Shown here in pieces: positions 10,200 to 23,124 of a stretch of DNA of 64,000 nucleotides. Origin of the DNA: Halisarca cf. caerulea (taxonomy: Eukaryota; Porifera; Demospongiae; Chondrillida; Halisarcidae). A program made the translations under genes and the position numbers. Every line of letters begins with the position of its first letter. Positions within the stretch are counted from its first letter, which is position 1. Location: NCBI GenBank assembly GCA_963170055.1, contig CAUJGJ010000444.1, positions 1,955,001-2,019,000 on the forward strand. Reading direction: 5' to 3'. Under the pieces are notes generated by a model. That model was given only the letters and a program-made list of their open reading frames with translations, had not been told where the DNA came from and searched no databases.

Positions 10200-12560
10200 T
10201 CACTGATCGACTGTGACAGGGAGGGATCCAATCACTGAGGTTGTATTACCAACCTGGATGGTAATGGAGATCCTCTCCATCACAAAGACAAACGATTTGG
10301 GTTCCCCATGCAGTCACCCTCTTCAGCCGCCTACCAAGGTCTCACAGGAAAGTCCTGGACCTGGGACCTATGGAGCCATGCACTTGTTTCTATGACAGTT
10401 GCATGGTTGGAATGTATAGATGCTGTCAAGATGAGCATACTTTTTGTACTTTTCCTGTTCCGCATAAGCAGCAGCACCTTCTGACTTGATGGCAGCTCTC
10501 CGGCAGTGTGACTGGCAAAATGTGTTGATGCATGTAGCATCCCACACTAAGTACCTTCCCTGCTCCCAGGGGACCATGGTCATTCCATCAGGACGCCTTC
10601 CGTCTGCTTAGTGAAGCTGAGATGGGAGTTTTGCAGCTGTGAGGGCGTGTTGGATGATACTGTTCACAGCATTATGGCGTGAAAATCTCCCTTGGCTAAA
10701 CCTGCAACTGAGACCATGTCTGACAACTTGGGTAACCTCTGCACCACAGAAGGCACACTAGCTGGTGAGTCTGCCCAAGTGGTGCACCAACCCACAGCAA
10801 TCCTGATGGCTTCATCACTCATCCTCAGACCCTGGGAGGAAACTGGCGGAGCATTTAGCCATGCACCAGATTCTGCTGAGTTGGCAGCCAGCAGCCTGGC
10901 TTTGGATTCATCATCACTACATATGGCAAGGATACTGTCAAAACAAGACATCAATCCTTAGTTTATCCCAAGTCTTTTGACTACAAGATGTGCTGGGTAC
11001 AGATGTCTCAGGTGGTAAGTCTTGTTTCCATACATGCAAAGCCAAACCTCTTTCCCTATATGGTTAAACTGAGAGGTGAGCTGGCAACAGGTCTAGCATC
11101 AGGGAATGGGCTCCATCAGCTGAGGCCAAAAAGGCAGCAGGTGCAAGATGGGAGGCCCTTTGGATGCCAAGTCCACCAGACCACACAGGGAGCGTTGCCT
11201 GGAGCCAGCATGGGTCATCTGTGTGAAAGCAGATGTTGGTGATTTTGGAGAAAATGGACAGCAGTAGCTGGTCCTAGGAGCCCATGTAACAAGGGTGCCT
11301 GAAAAGCTGGTGATGTTTGCAGAACATGTAACAACTTAGGAACAGAAAACAAGTGCATGTAGAGTGTAAGAGCATCATGCGCATGCAGATGGTGCAGGTG
11401 TTCTCCTATCAACTAAAGCTTATTTATTTGGGATTCTAAAACTGTCACCAATGAGCTTGTCCCCAACGGAGATCCCAGCAGTGTTGCTTGATCAGGACTA
11501 ATGTACTGTAGCCCAGGAAACACAGACAGTACATCTTCCACTTCGATTCGGAACAATTGTTGGAGATCAACTCTGACTTTGCCACATTAAGATGCAAACC
11601 TATAGATTCTGTACCTCTTCTTCAATGTACTTTAAATCGTCAGATATATCCTCAAGTGTGCCACCAATCATACCATCATCTAGATAGAAGACCCAGATTT
11701 CAAACTAGACACAAAATCCTGTATTGACAAGCAGAACAGCAATGGGTCAATAGGGTCTCCCTGTTGGATGCACTCCGATGAGATGATCTCAACATCATCC
11801 CATAACAGAACTGACTCTGTAGAGTAAGCTGAGTAAACATATGGTGAAAGGTCTGGAATGAACTTCTTGACAGCACAAAGCATTTTGTCACATCTAACAC
11901 TATTGAAGGCATTTTCAAAATCTACCTTGATGTATACTTTAAATCTTCGAATGACCTTGTCAGAGGATAAGTTATTCAAATAGATCCTCGTTGCATGCAC
12001 AGCTGCCTCTACACAACCCGAAACTCTGAATCCCAATTGGTGGGGTGCTAGGAGGACCTTGGGTAAGGGCATGAAGGCATGCACATTTGGACACGAGTCT
12101 ACTGATGGTTCCCCCAACAGCTATGGGGTGAATTCTACCACTTTCCTTTTTAAGTGCTGTAAGTTTAGCACCAAAGAAGAGAGGTTGGATTGGTGCAGGT
12201 GTCTTACCTTCTAGGATCATGGTGATCAAGGCAGTTAAGGCATTCAAGACACTCAGGGCACCATCCTCTGCTGCAGGACCAATGATAACTTTCAGGTGCT
12301 GCAGCAACAGACCGTCAGCTCCGTCACTAGAGCCATTTGGGAATGACATGATAGCTCTCCTAACTGCATTTGCATCAATGGTGAAACTCAATGAAGTAGG
12401 GTGTAGCTGAGCCTCGATCAAAGGTAAAATTAACTGCCGGGAGGGGTGTTGCATTTTCATAGCTTCAACATTTGAGGTAGAATGCTCTGCTATTGTATCC
12501 CTGCTACAGGCCAGCCTCACAGCACCCTTATTGTCACCCTCCGCTAACTTCCTGCTCACT
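10200..12560 (-). mobile_element. Decayed non-LTR retrotransposon, reverse transcriptase on minus strand
   Basis: Read from 12560 down to 10200. 12559-11972 encodes the RT N-terminal part (SNGSSDGADGLLLQHLK, then PLFFGAKLTALKKESGRI and HPIAVGGTISRLV). 12117-11680 carries LLAPHQLGFRVSGCVEAAVH, IKVDFENAFNSV and IQQGDPIDPLLFCLSI. FYLDDGMIGGTLEDI follows near 11700-11640, the YLDD catalytic box. After stops and frameshifts the 3' part near 10610-10370 reads VPWEQGRYLVWDATCINTF and KYKKYAHLDSIYTF, the conserved C-terminal region of the same RT family. At least one frameshift separates the two RT halves and several stops interrupt the rest, so the copy is inactive. The family is common in cnidarian and sponge genomes; I do not name the clade. 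Confidence 0.85.
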
Positions 12561-12582
12561 CTAGCAGCTAAAGCTTATTCTT

Positions 12583-12583
12583 A

Positions 12584-12620
<37 letters not shown>
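12583..12620. repeat. (ATT)n microsatellite
   Basis: About twelve ATT units at the 5' edge of the minus-strand RT fragment, followed by two copies of a segment containing AATGAAGACTGACTAC in an AAACAAACA-rich stretch. Confidence 0.9.
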
Positions 12621-12849
12621 ATGATAATATACACATAGTGAGAAGGAAAGACCAGAAAACAAAAGAAATACAATCAAAATGAAGACTGACTACATATACA
12701 TAAGAGTGAAGACAAGAAAACAAACAAACAAACAAAATAAAATTAAATACAATCAAACTGAAGACTGACTACAACCTAAGATTGATGCACAGTTACAGTT
12801 TTGAATGCATATGCTAACTTTCTGGCACAATTTCAAATACTCAAGGGGA

Positions 12850-13175
12850 TCATGAGATATTGATCTCATTCATGATGCCAGCTGATGGAGAAAGGCTGGT
12901 GACAGCCTCCTTTCCCATGGACCCCAATGTCTCAAAGGCTGTATTGGTACAAAGATAATGCATATGAGACTGACTGATCTCCTCATAGGTCACTTTCTTG
13001 CGGCCGGTGACCTGCCACATCAGCCAGTACTTTGGCCCCGGTAGCAGAATATACTATGTGGGATGGAGCAAGGTGTCCCAACAAGTTACATCCCACACAA
13101 GTGGGAAGCCATTCGACCAAGGGATGATTGTCAGACCATCAGGTTTCTTTCCATCAGTACGCGACAAACCCTGGG
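12850..13175 (-). mobile_element. Second fragment of the same RT family (C-terminal part)
   Basis: Minus-strand translation from 13165 reads [28 protein letters not shown], then after a frame change YEEISQSHMHYL and FETLGSMGKEA. This matches the region after the RT palm seen at 10610-10370, so it is a separate, truncated copy on the same strand. Confidence 0.75.
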
Positions 13176-13379
13176 GCTCCAAATGGCAGGAATTTGTGTA
13201 TTGGAAGGTGCATCTTTAACTAATCTGTTGAGATGACTATGCCTTGGGATTCTTCCTGGAGATTTATGACAACTCAAGCCATGAGTCCCAGAAGCATCGA
13301 TGTGACTTCCGCATTAAGAGCAGTCATGTGGAAAGCAGATGGGGGTGCCCAGGTGGAGTGAAGTGCACGTGGCAATATA

Positions 13380-15835
13380 TATTATATACAATAACAATAT
13401 TGGACCAAATTTAATTTGCAATTATTCTATACTGCATATACGTACTTAATCTTTATGATATATAATATAACATGTCGGGTTCTGCGCCCCTTCGACTTGT
13501 GGTAATTTACATTTTGCTTTTTAGACTTATTGTCAATCACAATGTACATGTGCTTTATGATGGGCTCACAAGACATACACTTTTATTTGCATGCAAATTA
13601 TTTCATTGTGAATTTTGAGTTAATTTAGTAGTTGTTTTTGCTCATATATGTGTCATTTTTTTGTTTTTCCCACACTGTACTGCTTGCATGCAGCAAGTTT
13701 AAGGTCAAAGGGCTATTTTGGCCTAATACGACCTAATAATAATAATAATAATAAAATAATATAATATGTATATATTGCTGCTCCCTCATGATCATTTAGC
13801 TCACTTCATCTGCGATTTCATGCAGCACGTGGATGTATGCGGATATAAGTGAGGTCTGACTGTACATTTAAATACTGTATGTATGTATAGTGTAAAATCT
13901 TTCAACTTTCTCATGCAATTTATGATTAAACACCATGAATGTATGTAGTGTTTAATCCATTGAAGATACATTTCCAGGTAATGCATATGACATGCATGCC
14001 CATTTATAATTTATGGAAACTGAAGGGCGTTTTGTGGTTGTCACATTTTAGGCCAGGCAGAGTTAATTTCCCAGTTTATCGTTTCCACCCGTATGTGATT
14101 TGGATTGCGCCTGACTATTTTCATTATTCATTATTTGTATAGTTATGTGATCAAAGATAACTATAGCCATTACTACGTTACATATTGTTTTAATTTGTGT
14201 TAAAAATGTGATTTTAATAATATGTACGTGTAGTTGTACATGTATTAGTCTTAGAACAAAATTAATGATATAATACTGCTATTATTTAGATGGCTTGCAT
14301 GACAATAAACTGCATGGGAATGTATGTTGCCTAGCCTTATAAGCTAGAAATGTACATGTAGTACATGTCATGTCAGAGAAGCTCCAATATGTATTATAAT
14401 GCCAAATATTGCCACTGATCTAGATCTGCGGGGGATAGAGCTTCATGAAACCCATAGTCCAACCTCAGAATTGCACACTCCACCAACTACGCTACAAACA
14501 CATACCACTATGGGAAAAAACAGTGGTAATTGTGCATGGTCACTATTCTCGTTGGTCTGTCAACTGAGCACATGTGGAGATGTCATACCTATGGACCAAA
14601 TTATGTATTTAATTCTTTGTATTAATTGTTGCCTGATTCAGGTGCATATTATGCATGTTCATGCAACGAATATGGTGAAGTACTAGTGTTGGATGATATA
14701 TTATTAACCATCCTACAATGCAGAATGGTGCATAAAGTTAAGCTTTTTCATATTTGTTGCTTGGTGATCTGGAAAATAAGGGCGTGTTGCATTAGAACTG
14801 ACAATTTGTGAATCTCATGCAATCATGGTTTGCCTATAGTTTGCATTAGTGTATACCATAATCAGAGATGTAACGTTATTCAGAGATGTAACGTTATTCC
14901 AGATTGATCATCAAGTCATTAAGCAACATCTACATGACCACTTGAAGTTCTGGAGGTGAAAACTCACCTAAGTTTATGGCAGCCTACATTAGGCTATATA
15001 ATCATACTTGTCCATTGGAAACCTGAACAGTGAGAGAAACCTATAAGCAATACTATGTCAGAAGAGTGGTGTGTGCCTATGTCCAGCCCATAGCCTCATG
15101 TCAACTGATTCTCCTTATTACCTCCTACAGACAGGAGTGGCGGGAGGCAATCAGGATAACACCGGCACTATGAGACCATATACACCTCTTACAAACTCCC
15201 TTATTGTGAACTTCAATTCTCTTAAGATAAAAATATGTTTCAAGTCCAATCCATATGAGTTTACCCTAAGTTTTGTAAAGATAAAATTCTTTTGTAGCAT
15301 GTGTAAAAGTTAACTTATCCCTTGAGTTTCAGCAGATCCAAATTCAGCTAGTTTACACTGTATAGATTTTAGAAAACTGTGCTACTGCAATGCAGCCTAA
15401 TCTAGGTGGCATTACCAACCCATCAAAGTGGAGAAAGGGGTCTGGTTATGTGGGACTAGGCTAGCTAATCTAGCCTACTCAAGATTGCATTATTACATTT
15501 TAACCCTCTGACCGGCACATGTGTTAAGAGACTTTTGTACTGGAAATTTTTGACGGGTGTTTACAGATGGGTCTTGGGGCACATCATTACATTTAATGCA
15601 TTATGTAGTCAGTAAAGTAAATCGCAGAGAGCTATAGCCATATATATCCCCTCTACTTCACTCGATCAATAACAATTATAATCTTACTGTTTCGGTAGGA
15701 AGCATACATGATATTGATTATTCTTCTAAAATTGTCGTTGTGTTGATGTTGTTGTCATCAATTAATTGATTATTTTTTGGATATTGCGCAAGGATATGGT
15801 TTTCGCGGTACTTTTTCACGTGGTCCCAGTAAGAT
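13380..15835. other. Intergenic spacer before the STK31-like gene
   Basis: AT-rich and otherwise featureless apart from an (AAT)n array near 13735-13755 and an imperfect tandem duplication of CAGAGATGTAACGTTATT at about 14863-14898. No convincing exons; the 5' regulatory region of the next gene must lie in its last few hundred bases, but no core-promoter motif stands out. Confidence 0.5.
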
Positions 15836-18304
15836 ATGGCGGTCCCTCGCACACACACGTTTGATGTTTTTGTTAGCAACATCCCCCTCAGTGCAAGAAA
15901 TGTAAAGGTACGTATCAATACACATTTTTGTACATGATCCCAACGTATTCAATACCTTTCCGTTATTGCATTTTTCTTGGCTACAAGAAGCAATTCACAA
16001 AGGCCACTTAACTTATTCTTATCGCAATGCTGTCGTTTGGCTTCTACTGACAAACATTTTCAATGTGCAGCATGGATAAAGTATGATAACAGTATGGATG
16101 TTTGGTGTAGGGATTACTATAAAATTACTAAATTTTGATTTATGTTTGCCCTGTGCAACCAGAAACAATTCAAATGTAACCTTGAAGTGTTATGCCATTC
16201 TGCATTAATGTAGAGGGGACTAATTCCGAACAGTTGTTTATTACGAACACCGCTTTTCCTGAGCCCAGGAACTAAATTTGGAGGTATTTTAGCCTAGCAT
16301 TGCTCAGCACTAACACAGGACATAACAGCTGTAGAAGAATAAAACTTAGATCTCTCTGCGTCGGCTAGGAGATACCCTGTTCGGAATTAACAACTGTTCG
16401 GAATTAGCGCCTTCTACCTTATATTTTATGATGGTGGATGTCTGGCTTCTGATTCATTTCTTGAGAATGTAAGAGTTTTTTGTATGTATGGGAATATCTG
16501 ACTCACAATGAATGTTTTTATCTTTGTTAGGACCTCAGTCAGTTAATGTATAAAATATCTCTTGGCAGATAGTATGCTCATTGGTACATGCAGTTTGGAC
16601 CATAATCTAGTCCTGTTTTGTGAGGTCACCTAATTTTCAATTGTGTGCATTGTGGTGTATGCTGTATTGCATATATTGTACCATATGTATGTAGGTTTGA
16701 TAATTTATTACTGTGGTGTATATTTAGTCATAGTATCTATGATTTAGTCACACAGTTGTGATATTGCAAGATATTGTATACCCTGCAATCACAGTTTTTT
16801 GTACTTGGTTTTTGTATACTAATATCTAAAATGGCAAAATTTTTGCCTATTGAGACTCTAAATCACGTAGGTATGTACTTTAAACTGTGTCTGATTGTGG
16901 CAGTGCTAGTAACGGAGTACAGTAGATGCCAATAAGCAGTATATATTGTGTGTATGTGTGTGTGGATGCATATACAATAGATCTGCTGTCCAACAAACAT
17001 ACTCAATCCAGTTTCTACATTTGATATAAGGGTTGCACTTGTTTGATAGGCTAGGGGTAAAGGTATAGTCGCATTTCACGTTTTACCTAGTTTTTTCCAA
17101 GTTTTAGGTATTATTGTACCTTATGTTGTGTATCCATATTCAAGAAGGCACCTTGATTTTCTGCTGTGCTCGTGCTTTCTATGTAACCCACTTGTCATTT
17201 ATTCCTTCATATGGTGAGCTTTCTCAGCATTTGTATTTTAGTATGTACACTGTACGTATAAAGAAAAATTGCATTCCTTCTTGTTCCACATCAGCTTGTA
17301 GAATCAGCAATGCAAGTTTGCATGTATGGTTGCTAGAACAAACTTCAGAAGGGCAATCATAGTGTCTGAATTATATCACTGCACTATAAGTTACCGTATT
17401 TCTTTGAAAACAAGAAGGGGAGAGTACGTATGTCCAGATGTGCAGGAAAAGGTAATAAGAATGTATACAGTATCCCCCAAAAGACCAGCAGTAATCAACG
17501 TGCAATCTATTTTATACACTCAGTTTGCCCAGGATGAAAGTACATAGGACATCTGAAGGCCATACAAACTGGCTTTTGATAGTATCTGCTTCCAGTTGGT
17601 AGTTTCGTACGTACTAGTTGATACGTATTTGATTGTAGTTACTCCTAAATTTATGTTTCACTCTCTCCCCTCACGTATATGTGTGTTATAAACACTTTTA
17701 GGGCCACTGGAAGACGACCCCTATATTGTTTTTTACTCTCACCGGAAGTGTCCGGAACATCTGGAACAATGCTTATACGTATATACCATACAGCTGGAAA
17801 TTTTCGCGAATTTGTCCTATGAAAGCTGTTTCACGGTTTTAATTTCGCATTTCTGGGCTGAACGGCTGTATTCGTGTTTCTTTCAATGCCCCTATCCGTG
17901 ATACAATGGCTGGACTTAGCGAAGAGGGGTTCTTGATCGCTAGCTATTTAAGAGAATACTACGTAGGTCTACATATACATGCTTGGCAGGCTATAATTGG
18001 AGAGGAAAAACTGTGCAATAGTCCCCTGTGATAGGTACTCGCTAGCAATGAAGAAGAACAATCAGAAAGTAGGTCACATTCCTAAAATAGCTCAAAACTT
18101 ATTCTTAAGACCACAGCGGCGAAGAGTAAGTACTCCAGCAGTGGAAATGTCTATGTCTATGGTTGTGACCGTCGTCATTGTTTATTTTCACACGGATGGG
18201 TGCTAATGTATTGGTATTTAAATGTATTCAAGCCTAAAAGTTTCGCGGTATAATCTTTGCGAATTGGGCCATTTGTGAAAATAGCGAAAATTTCCCGCTA
18301 TACA

Positions 18305-18345
<41 letters not shown>

Positions 18346-20185
18346 GTATATCGGGAATAGAATGCGAGCTTCAAAAGAATGCGAGATTGCGGTTTTTGGC
18401 GACAACGCAATGTTTTCGCGTGCATTCAGTAATCTAACTTGTATACGTACTTCGCCGTGTCGTGCACCTGTTCGTGGAGATGAGTATTCTTAACTTTTTC
18501 AAGCCAACGAATGCTCTTCCAACAGCTAAGGAAACTGGACTATCAAAACAAGCAATCCAAGAGGCAAATAAGGCGGTAGAATCTATTCTGAAGGAACAAG
18601 AAGAAGAAGCTGACGAAACTCCATCATCAAAGAAAAAGAGAAAATATACCACGACGTTCAGCCCTGAAGATCGAGCTGAGATTGGAAAATTTGCAGTCGA
18701 GAACGGTAATGCGGGTGCTGTGCGTAAGTACAGCGTTGGAGAGAGTACAGTTCGCCTCTTTAAGAAGAAGTACCTTGCTGCCTTGCGTGACAGAGTAAAT
18801 AAAGGAGACAATGAACCAGTAACTGCGATACAACTAGAGCGACGTGGGCGCCCACTTTTATTAGGAGAATTGGATGACAAGGTGCGGGCATACGTACGTG
18901 CACTAAGAGATGCTGGAGGTAGTGTAGGCTCCCGTATTGTAATAGCAGCTGCCGAGGGCATAGTTACTGCTACTGATAGAACTATGCTTGTGCAGCATGG
19001 TGGCCATATTAATCTGACCCGTGATTGGGCACTTTCTCTACTATCTCGTATGGGGTTTGTGAAGAGGAAGGCAACCACAAAGGCTAAAGCTAACATCACT
19101 CCAGAACAGTTTCAGGGCATGAAATCAACCTATCTTCACCAAGTTGTATCAATGGTAAAATTGCACAGTGTACCATCTAGCCTTGTCATAAACCTAGATC
19201 AAACTGGGTTGAACATTGTTCCATCTGGGGAGTGGACAATGGAGAAGGAAGGAAGCAAAAGGGTTGACCTAGCTGGCTTAGGAGACAAACGTCAGATAAC
19301 AGCCACCTTTGCTGCATCTCTTGATGGTCAGTTCCTTCCAATGCAAATTCTCTATCAAGGAAAGACTAACCGCTGCCACCCGAATTTTGCCTTCCCTGAT
19401 GAATTTGATGTTTATCACACGGCCAACCACTGGGCAAATGAAGAAACATGCATTCGATTTACAGAGAGAATCCTCAAACCGTACATTGTGAAGATTCGCG
19501 AGCAGATGGAGAGTCCTGACCAGCCAGCTCTGCTGATCATGGATAGGTTCAGAGGTCAGATGAGTGCTGCAGTGCAAAGTAACTTGGATGAAAATAAGAT
19601 TCTAGTTGTTACAGTACCAGCAGGTACAACAGACAAGCTACAGCCACTTGATCTTACAGTTAATAAAGCTGCGAAAGACTTCCTCCGTGATCGTTTCCAC
19701 CAGTGGTATGCCCAGGAGGTTATGAAACAGCTTAAGGACCAAGAGGACACTGGTAATGTCAATGTTAACATGAGTACAGTTGTCATGAAGGAGCTTGGAG
19801 CCAAGTGGCTCACTGCATTGTATGACAACTTTAAAGGCCGTCCAGAACTGATTACTAATGGGTTCAAGAAGGCAGGAATTGTGGATGCATTGGAGGCAGG
19901 TGAACATTCTGATGAAGACCCCTTTGCAGATATAGATTAGTCTGAAGCTAGCAACTTACAGTATTTCATCTCCACAATAACTGTTACCGTGCATGAACAC
20001 TATTATACAACATTGCTGGCATATTACCCATTTTATTACATGTAATTTCATGTAGTGTACCATGATTTAATATGCTTAATTTTTTCATCATAAGTGAGGC
20101 TGCTTTCGCATTCTTTTAACCGCAATCTTCTTTATTGGACACAAATCGCAATCTATTAACCTCGCATTCTATTCCCGATATACGG

Positions 20186-20218
<33 letters not shown>

Positions 20219-23065
20219 ATATACGTACCATATAGCGGGTAATATTCGTGGGGTGAAAGGTTTGTGGTTTTCATGGTTGGAAAGGGACCACTAAATATTT
20301 ACTCATGAAATTTAATAGCACACATGGCTCTTTGCACTGCATGTGTACAGATATGAACAATTTACGGAAGAATTGAGACGACAGTCTCTTGAACTGAGTG
20401 TATCCTTATTTAAGAACTTTAAGAAAGGCAACGGCAGTAATTTACCCAATCCAAGTGGACCTTTAGCAGGGTTTGCTCCGTCATCATTGTCAACAAGGAA
20501 ATTGGCCGCATTACTGGCATGTAAACATGGTAACGATTATCCATTTCCCTTGACATTGAAGTTTATCAGCAACTTTAGCTTCCCAAATGTCTTCGTACTC
20601 ATGGTAGCCTTGTATCATGGCTTCAACTTTGAAGGAAGCAGCCATTTTTTTGAAGTTATAATTTCTTTTCGGTGTGAACCATGACTTTTTGACCACAAAT
20701 AAGTAAATAGAAATGTACTAACCACGATAATCTGATACGAAACATCGCTGTTTTGCCAATGTGCTATAAAGCCTTTTCTTGAGGATCCACCCTTCATCAG
20801 TAGCACTGGGCAAAGTAGTAACAGATGTTCCTTGGAAACCTCCCATCACAGGATTGGTCAAGAAAAATCCGAAACCGCTAGATGGTATTGAACAGACATC
20901 TTCACCGAACGCCTAGATTAACGCCAAGTACCGGTTTGTTAGCAGGTCTAAAGTATCAGCAAAAGGGTTGTAGTTGTGCTTTGACCATACTATAAAAAGA
21001 ACCATCACAGTGGCAAATTCTCACAGTAAGAAGAGAGGACTTCAATGCATAAAGACGCCACTATTCTAGAAGTCAACAACTACAACCCTTTTGCTGACAC
21101 AAATAAGTAAATTTTTTATGATACCCAAAAATTTGGCCCCCCCGCGAATATTCCCCACTATTTGGTATATACAGTACAGTATGTATATGTATACGTCAAC
21201 GATGATTAATTCAATTCAACACAAAACGATGTGGGTGTAATACGTGGCGGATGCTAAGTTAAAACATAATCTTTCACCTATATTTCAGTGAATTTCGTTT
21301 GTTTGCTCCTGATTTTATCAATGAAGAGTCTTTTGACCAGAAGAGTTCTTCAAAGTGTTAGTTTAGTCAATAGTGGCAATTTCCAAGCGATTCAAGTTTC
21401 CAGGGCCGTAGGCGGCCCACAAGTTTTTTTCATACTCGAATCGCTTGTTTATTATCAACTTTGTTAGCTTTTACATACGTAGTCTGATATACATTTGAAG
21501 TTACGTATTATTATATATAATTATTGTATTCACAGGACTCTCCTTCATACCAGCCGTATTGTGCTGTGGAGATCTTTTGTTAAAATAATACTGAAATGAC
21601 CCAAGCAGTTCAATAGGATACCATTCAGCTCCACCTGTTTTGATCTAGTTCATCTTTGTTCTTCCGACCTATTCTCAATAGAAATCTTGTAAAGTTGTGT
21701 CTTGATTTGTCATTGTCAGAAATCCTCAGGCCAGATTGTGTTTGCACACTCCCATAGCATATTCTGTGTGTTCGTAGTTATTTGCACCTACGTACGTACA
21801 TGCATACGTACATATCCATATTATATACACTAGGTAAATCTTTGACTACCTTTTTCCCTAGTTTATCATGTGGGTGCAACCCTTATATCAATTATATTCT
21901 GTACGTCAGGAATTTTTTGTAGCTAATAGATTTTGTGGTTCTCATGGTTCGAAAGGATCTGTAAGATTAGTCATCTGTGAACTTCAATTAAAAAATGACT
22001 GCTGACAGGACCGTGTACCGCTTTTGCTCATAGGATTTGTTTGCATGCAAGGATTAATTATAAAATGTACTTTTCTTAGATTTTTAGTTTGATTTTCCTT
22101 GGGTTTGGTTTGTTAAGCTTAAGGAAGGTAGCTGTGTTTGTATCTTTGCCAATAGTCTTCAAGGTTCCACGACATTACAGAAGACACAGAACCACTGATA
22201 GGACTACAGTTCATCAGCTAGATCTTGCTGATTCCCTTTTAAGAGATTGAAATACTAACTACACCTGCATATTTGAATAAACAAACTAAGACACAATTTC
22301 ATTCACTAGGAGAAGCAAATGCTTGGAAAACAAGAGAGGAACTACGTATCTTTGCACAATTTTCAGCCAGAGACTGCTATTTTTATATTCACAAAAAATT
22401 ATGACCCCAAAAATGAGGCTAGCTGCGAAATTTTTGTACCGCGAAAATTTCCTGACGTACAGTAGTTGTTATATGGAGTGTGGTTCTTTTTACATAATTG
22501 CTTCATATCTACTTTAAAATATATACAGTATACTGTATAGCCGAAAATTTTCGCAAGAATAAAATTGCGCATTTTTCACGATAAGGCTGTCACCGCGGAA
22601 ATATATTCGCGAAATTCAGCAAGAAATCTCTACTAAAGTACTCCTCTGTTCGTTCGATGTCTTACCCTGATCATAGCCTTCCCTCTCTAGCGAGGTGCGC
22701 CCAGTTGCTGTTGAAAGGGCAAATAGAAAGCTATTGGATATCCTGTCTTCGAAAGTTTCTACTTGATCCATGACAAGCGATGAATCGAAAGTCAGCTGCG
22801 GATCTTACATGAAGTTCACTGCATAGCAAAAAGTTCAAGTGGCCAAATATGCCATTAAATGTGAAAATACAATTACCCTATCCAAAACGCTTCTCTCTGT
22901 TCACACGAACATCTACATGTGGCGGTGACACAAAAAATGCAAATGAGGTAGGGAGAACGTGAATAGTTTACTCTAAATCGCGAAATTTAAATTGCAAAAA
23001 AATCTGCTTTTGAGCGAAATCCTGAAATTTTATTCTGCGAAAATTTCCGGCTATACGGTATACTA

Positions 23066-23124
<59 letters not shown>

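Larger units (their letters stand above)
20226..21167. mobile_element. TACCATA-type foldback element with nested modules
   Basis: Left terminus TACCATATAGCGGGTAATAT then TCGTGGGG; right terminus on the complement strand TACCAAATAGTGGGGAATAT then TCGCGGGG. The interior contains an exon-like open stretch (20343-20528) and the A and B repeat modules (20705-21103), which are also found at 37526-37962. Confidence 0.65.

Noticed and set aside
14626..14700. Frame reading DSGAYYACSCNEYGE, resembling the end of an Ig domain
   Set aside because: Only about 20 residues match, no partner cysteine strand or consistent splice sites are found nearby, so chance similarity is as likely as a relic exon.
15718..15952. 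Minus-strand frames of 60-66 codons
   Set aside because: They overlap exon 1 of the STK31-like gene; the + strand reading joins in phase to the RRM and has clear homology, the minus reading does not.
18434..19907. Long minus-strand frames (up to 221 codons) opposite the pogo transposase
   Set aside because: Antisense shadows of a conserved transposase gene.
21301..21361. Acceptor-preceded frame EFRLFAPDFINEESFD ending in a stop
   Set aside because: May be the last exon of a nested or captured gene with 20343-20528, but the phases do not match and no family is recognised, so it is not called as a gene.
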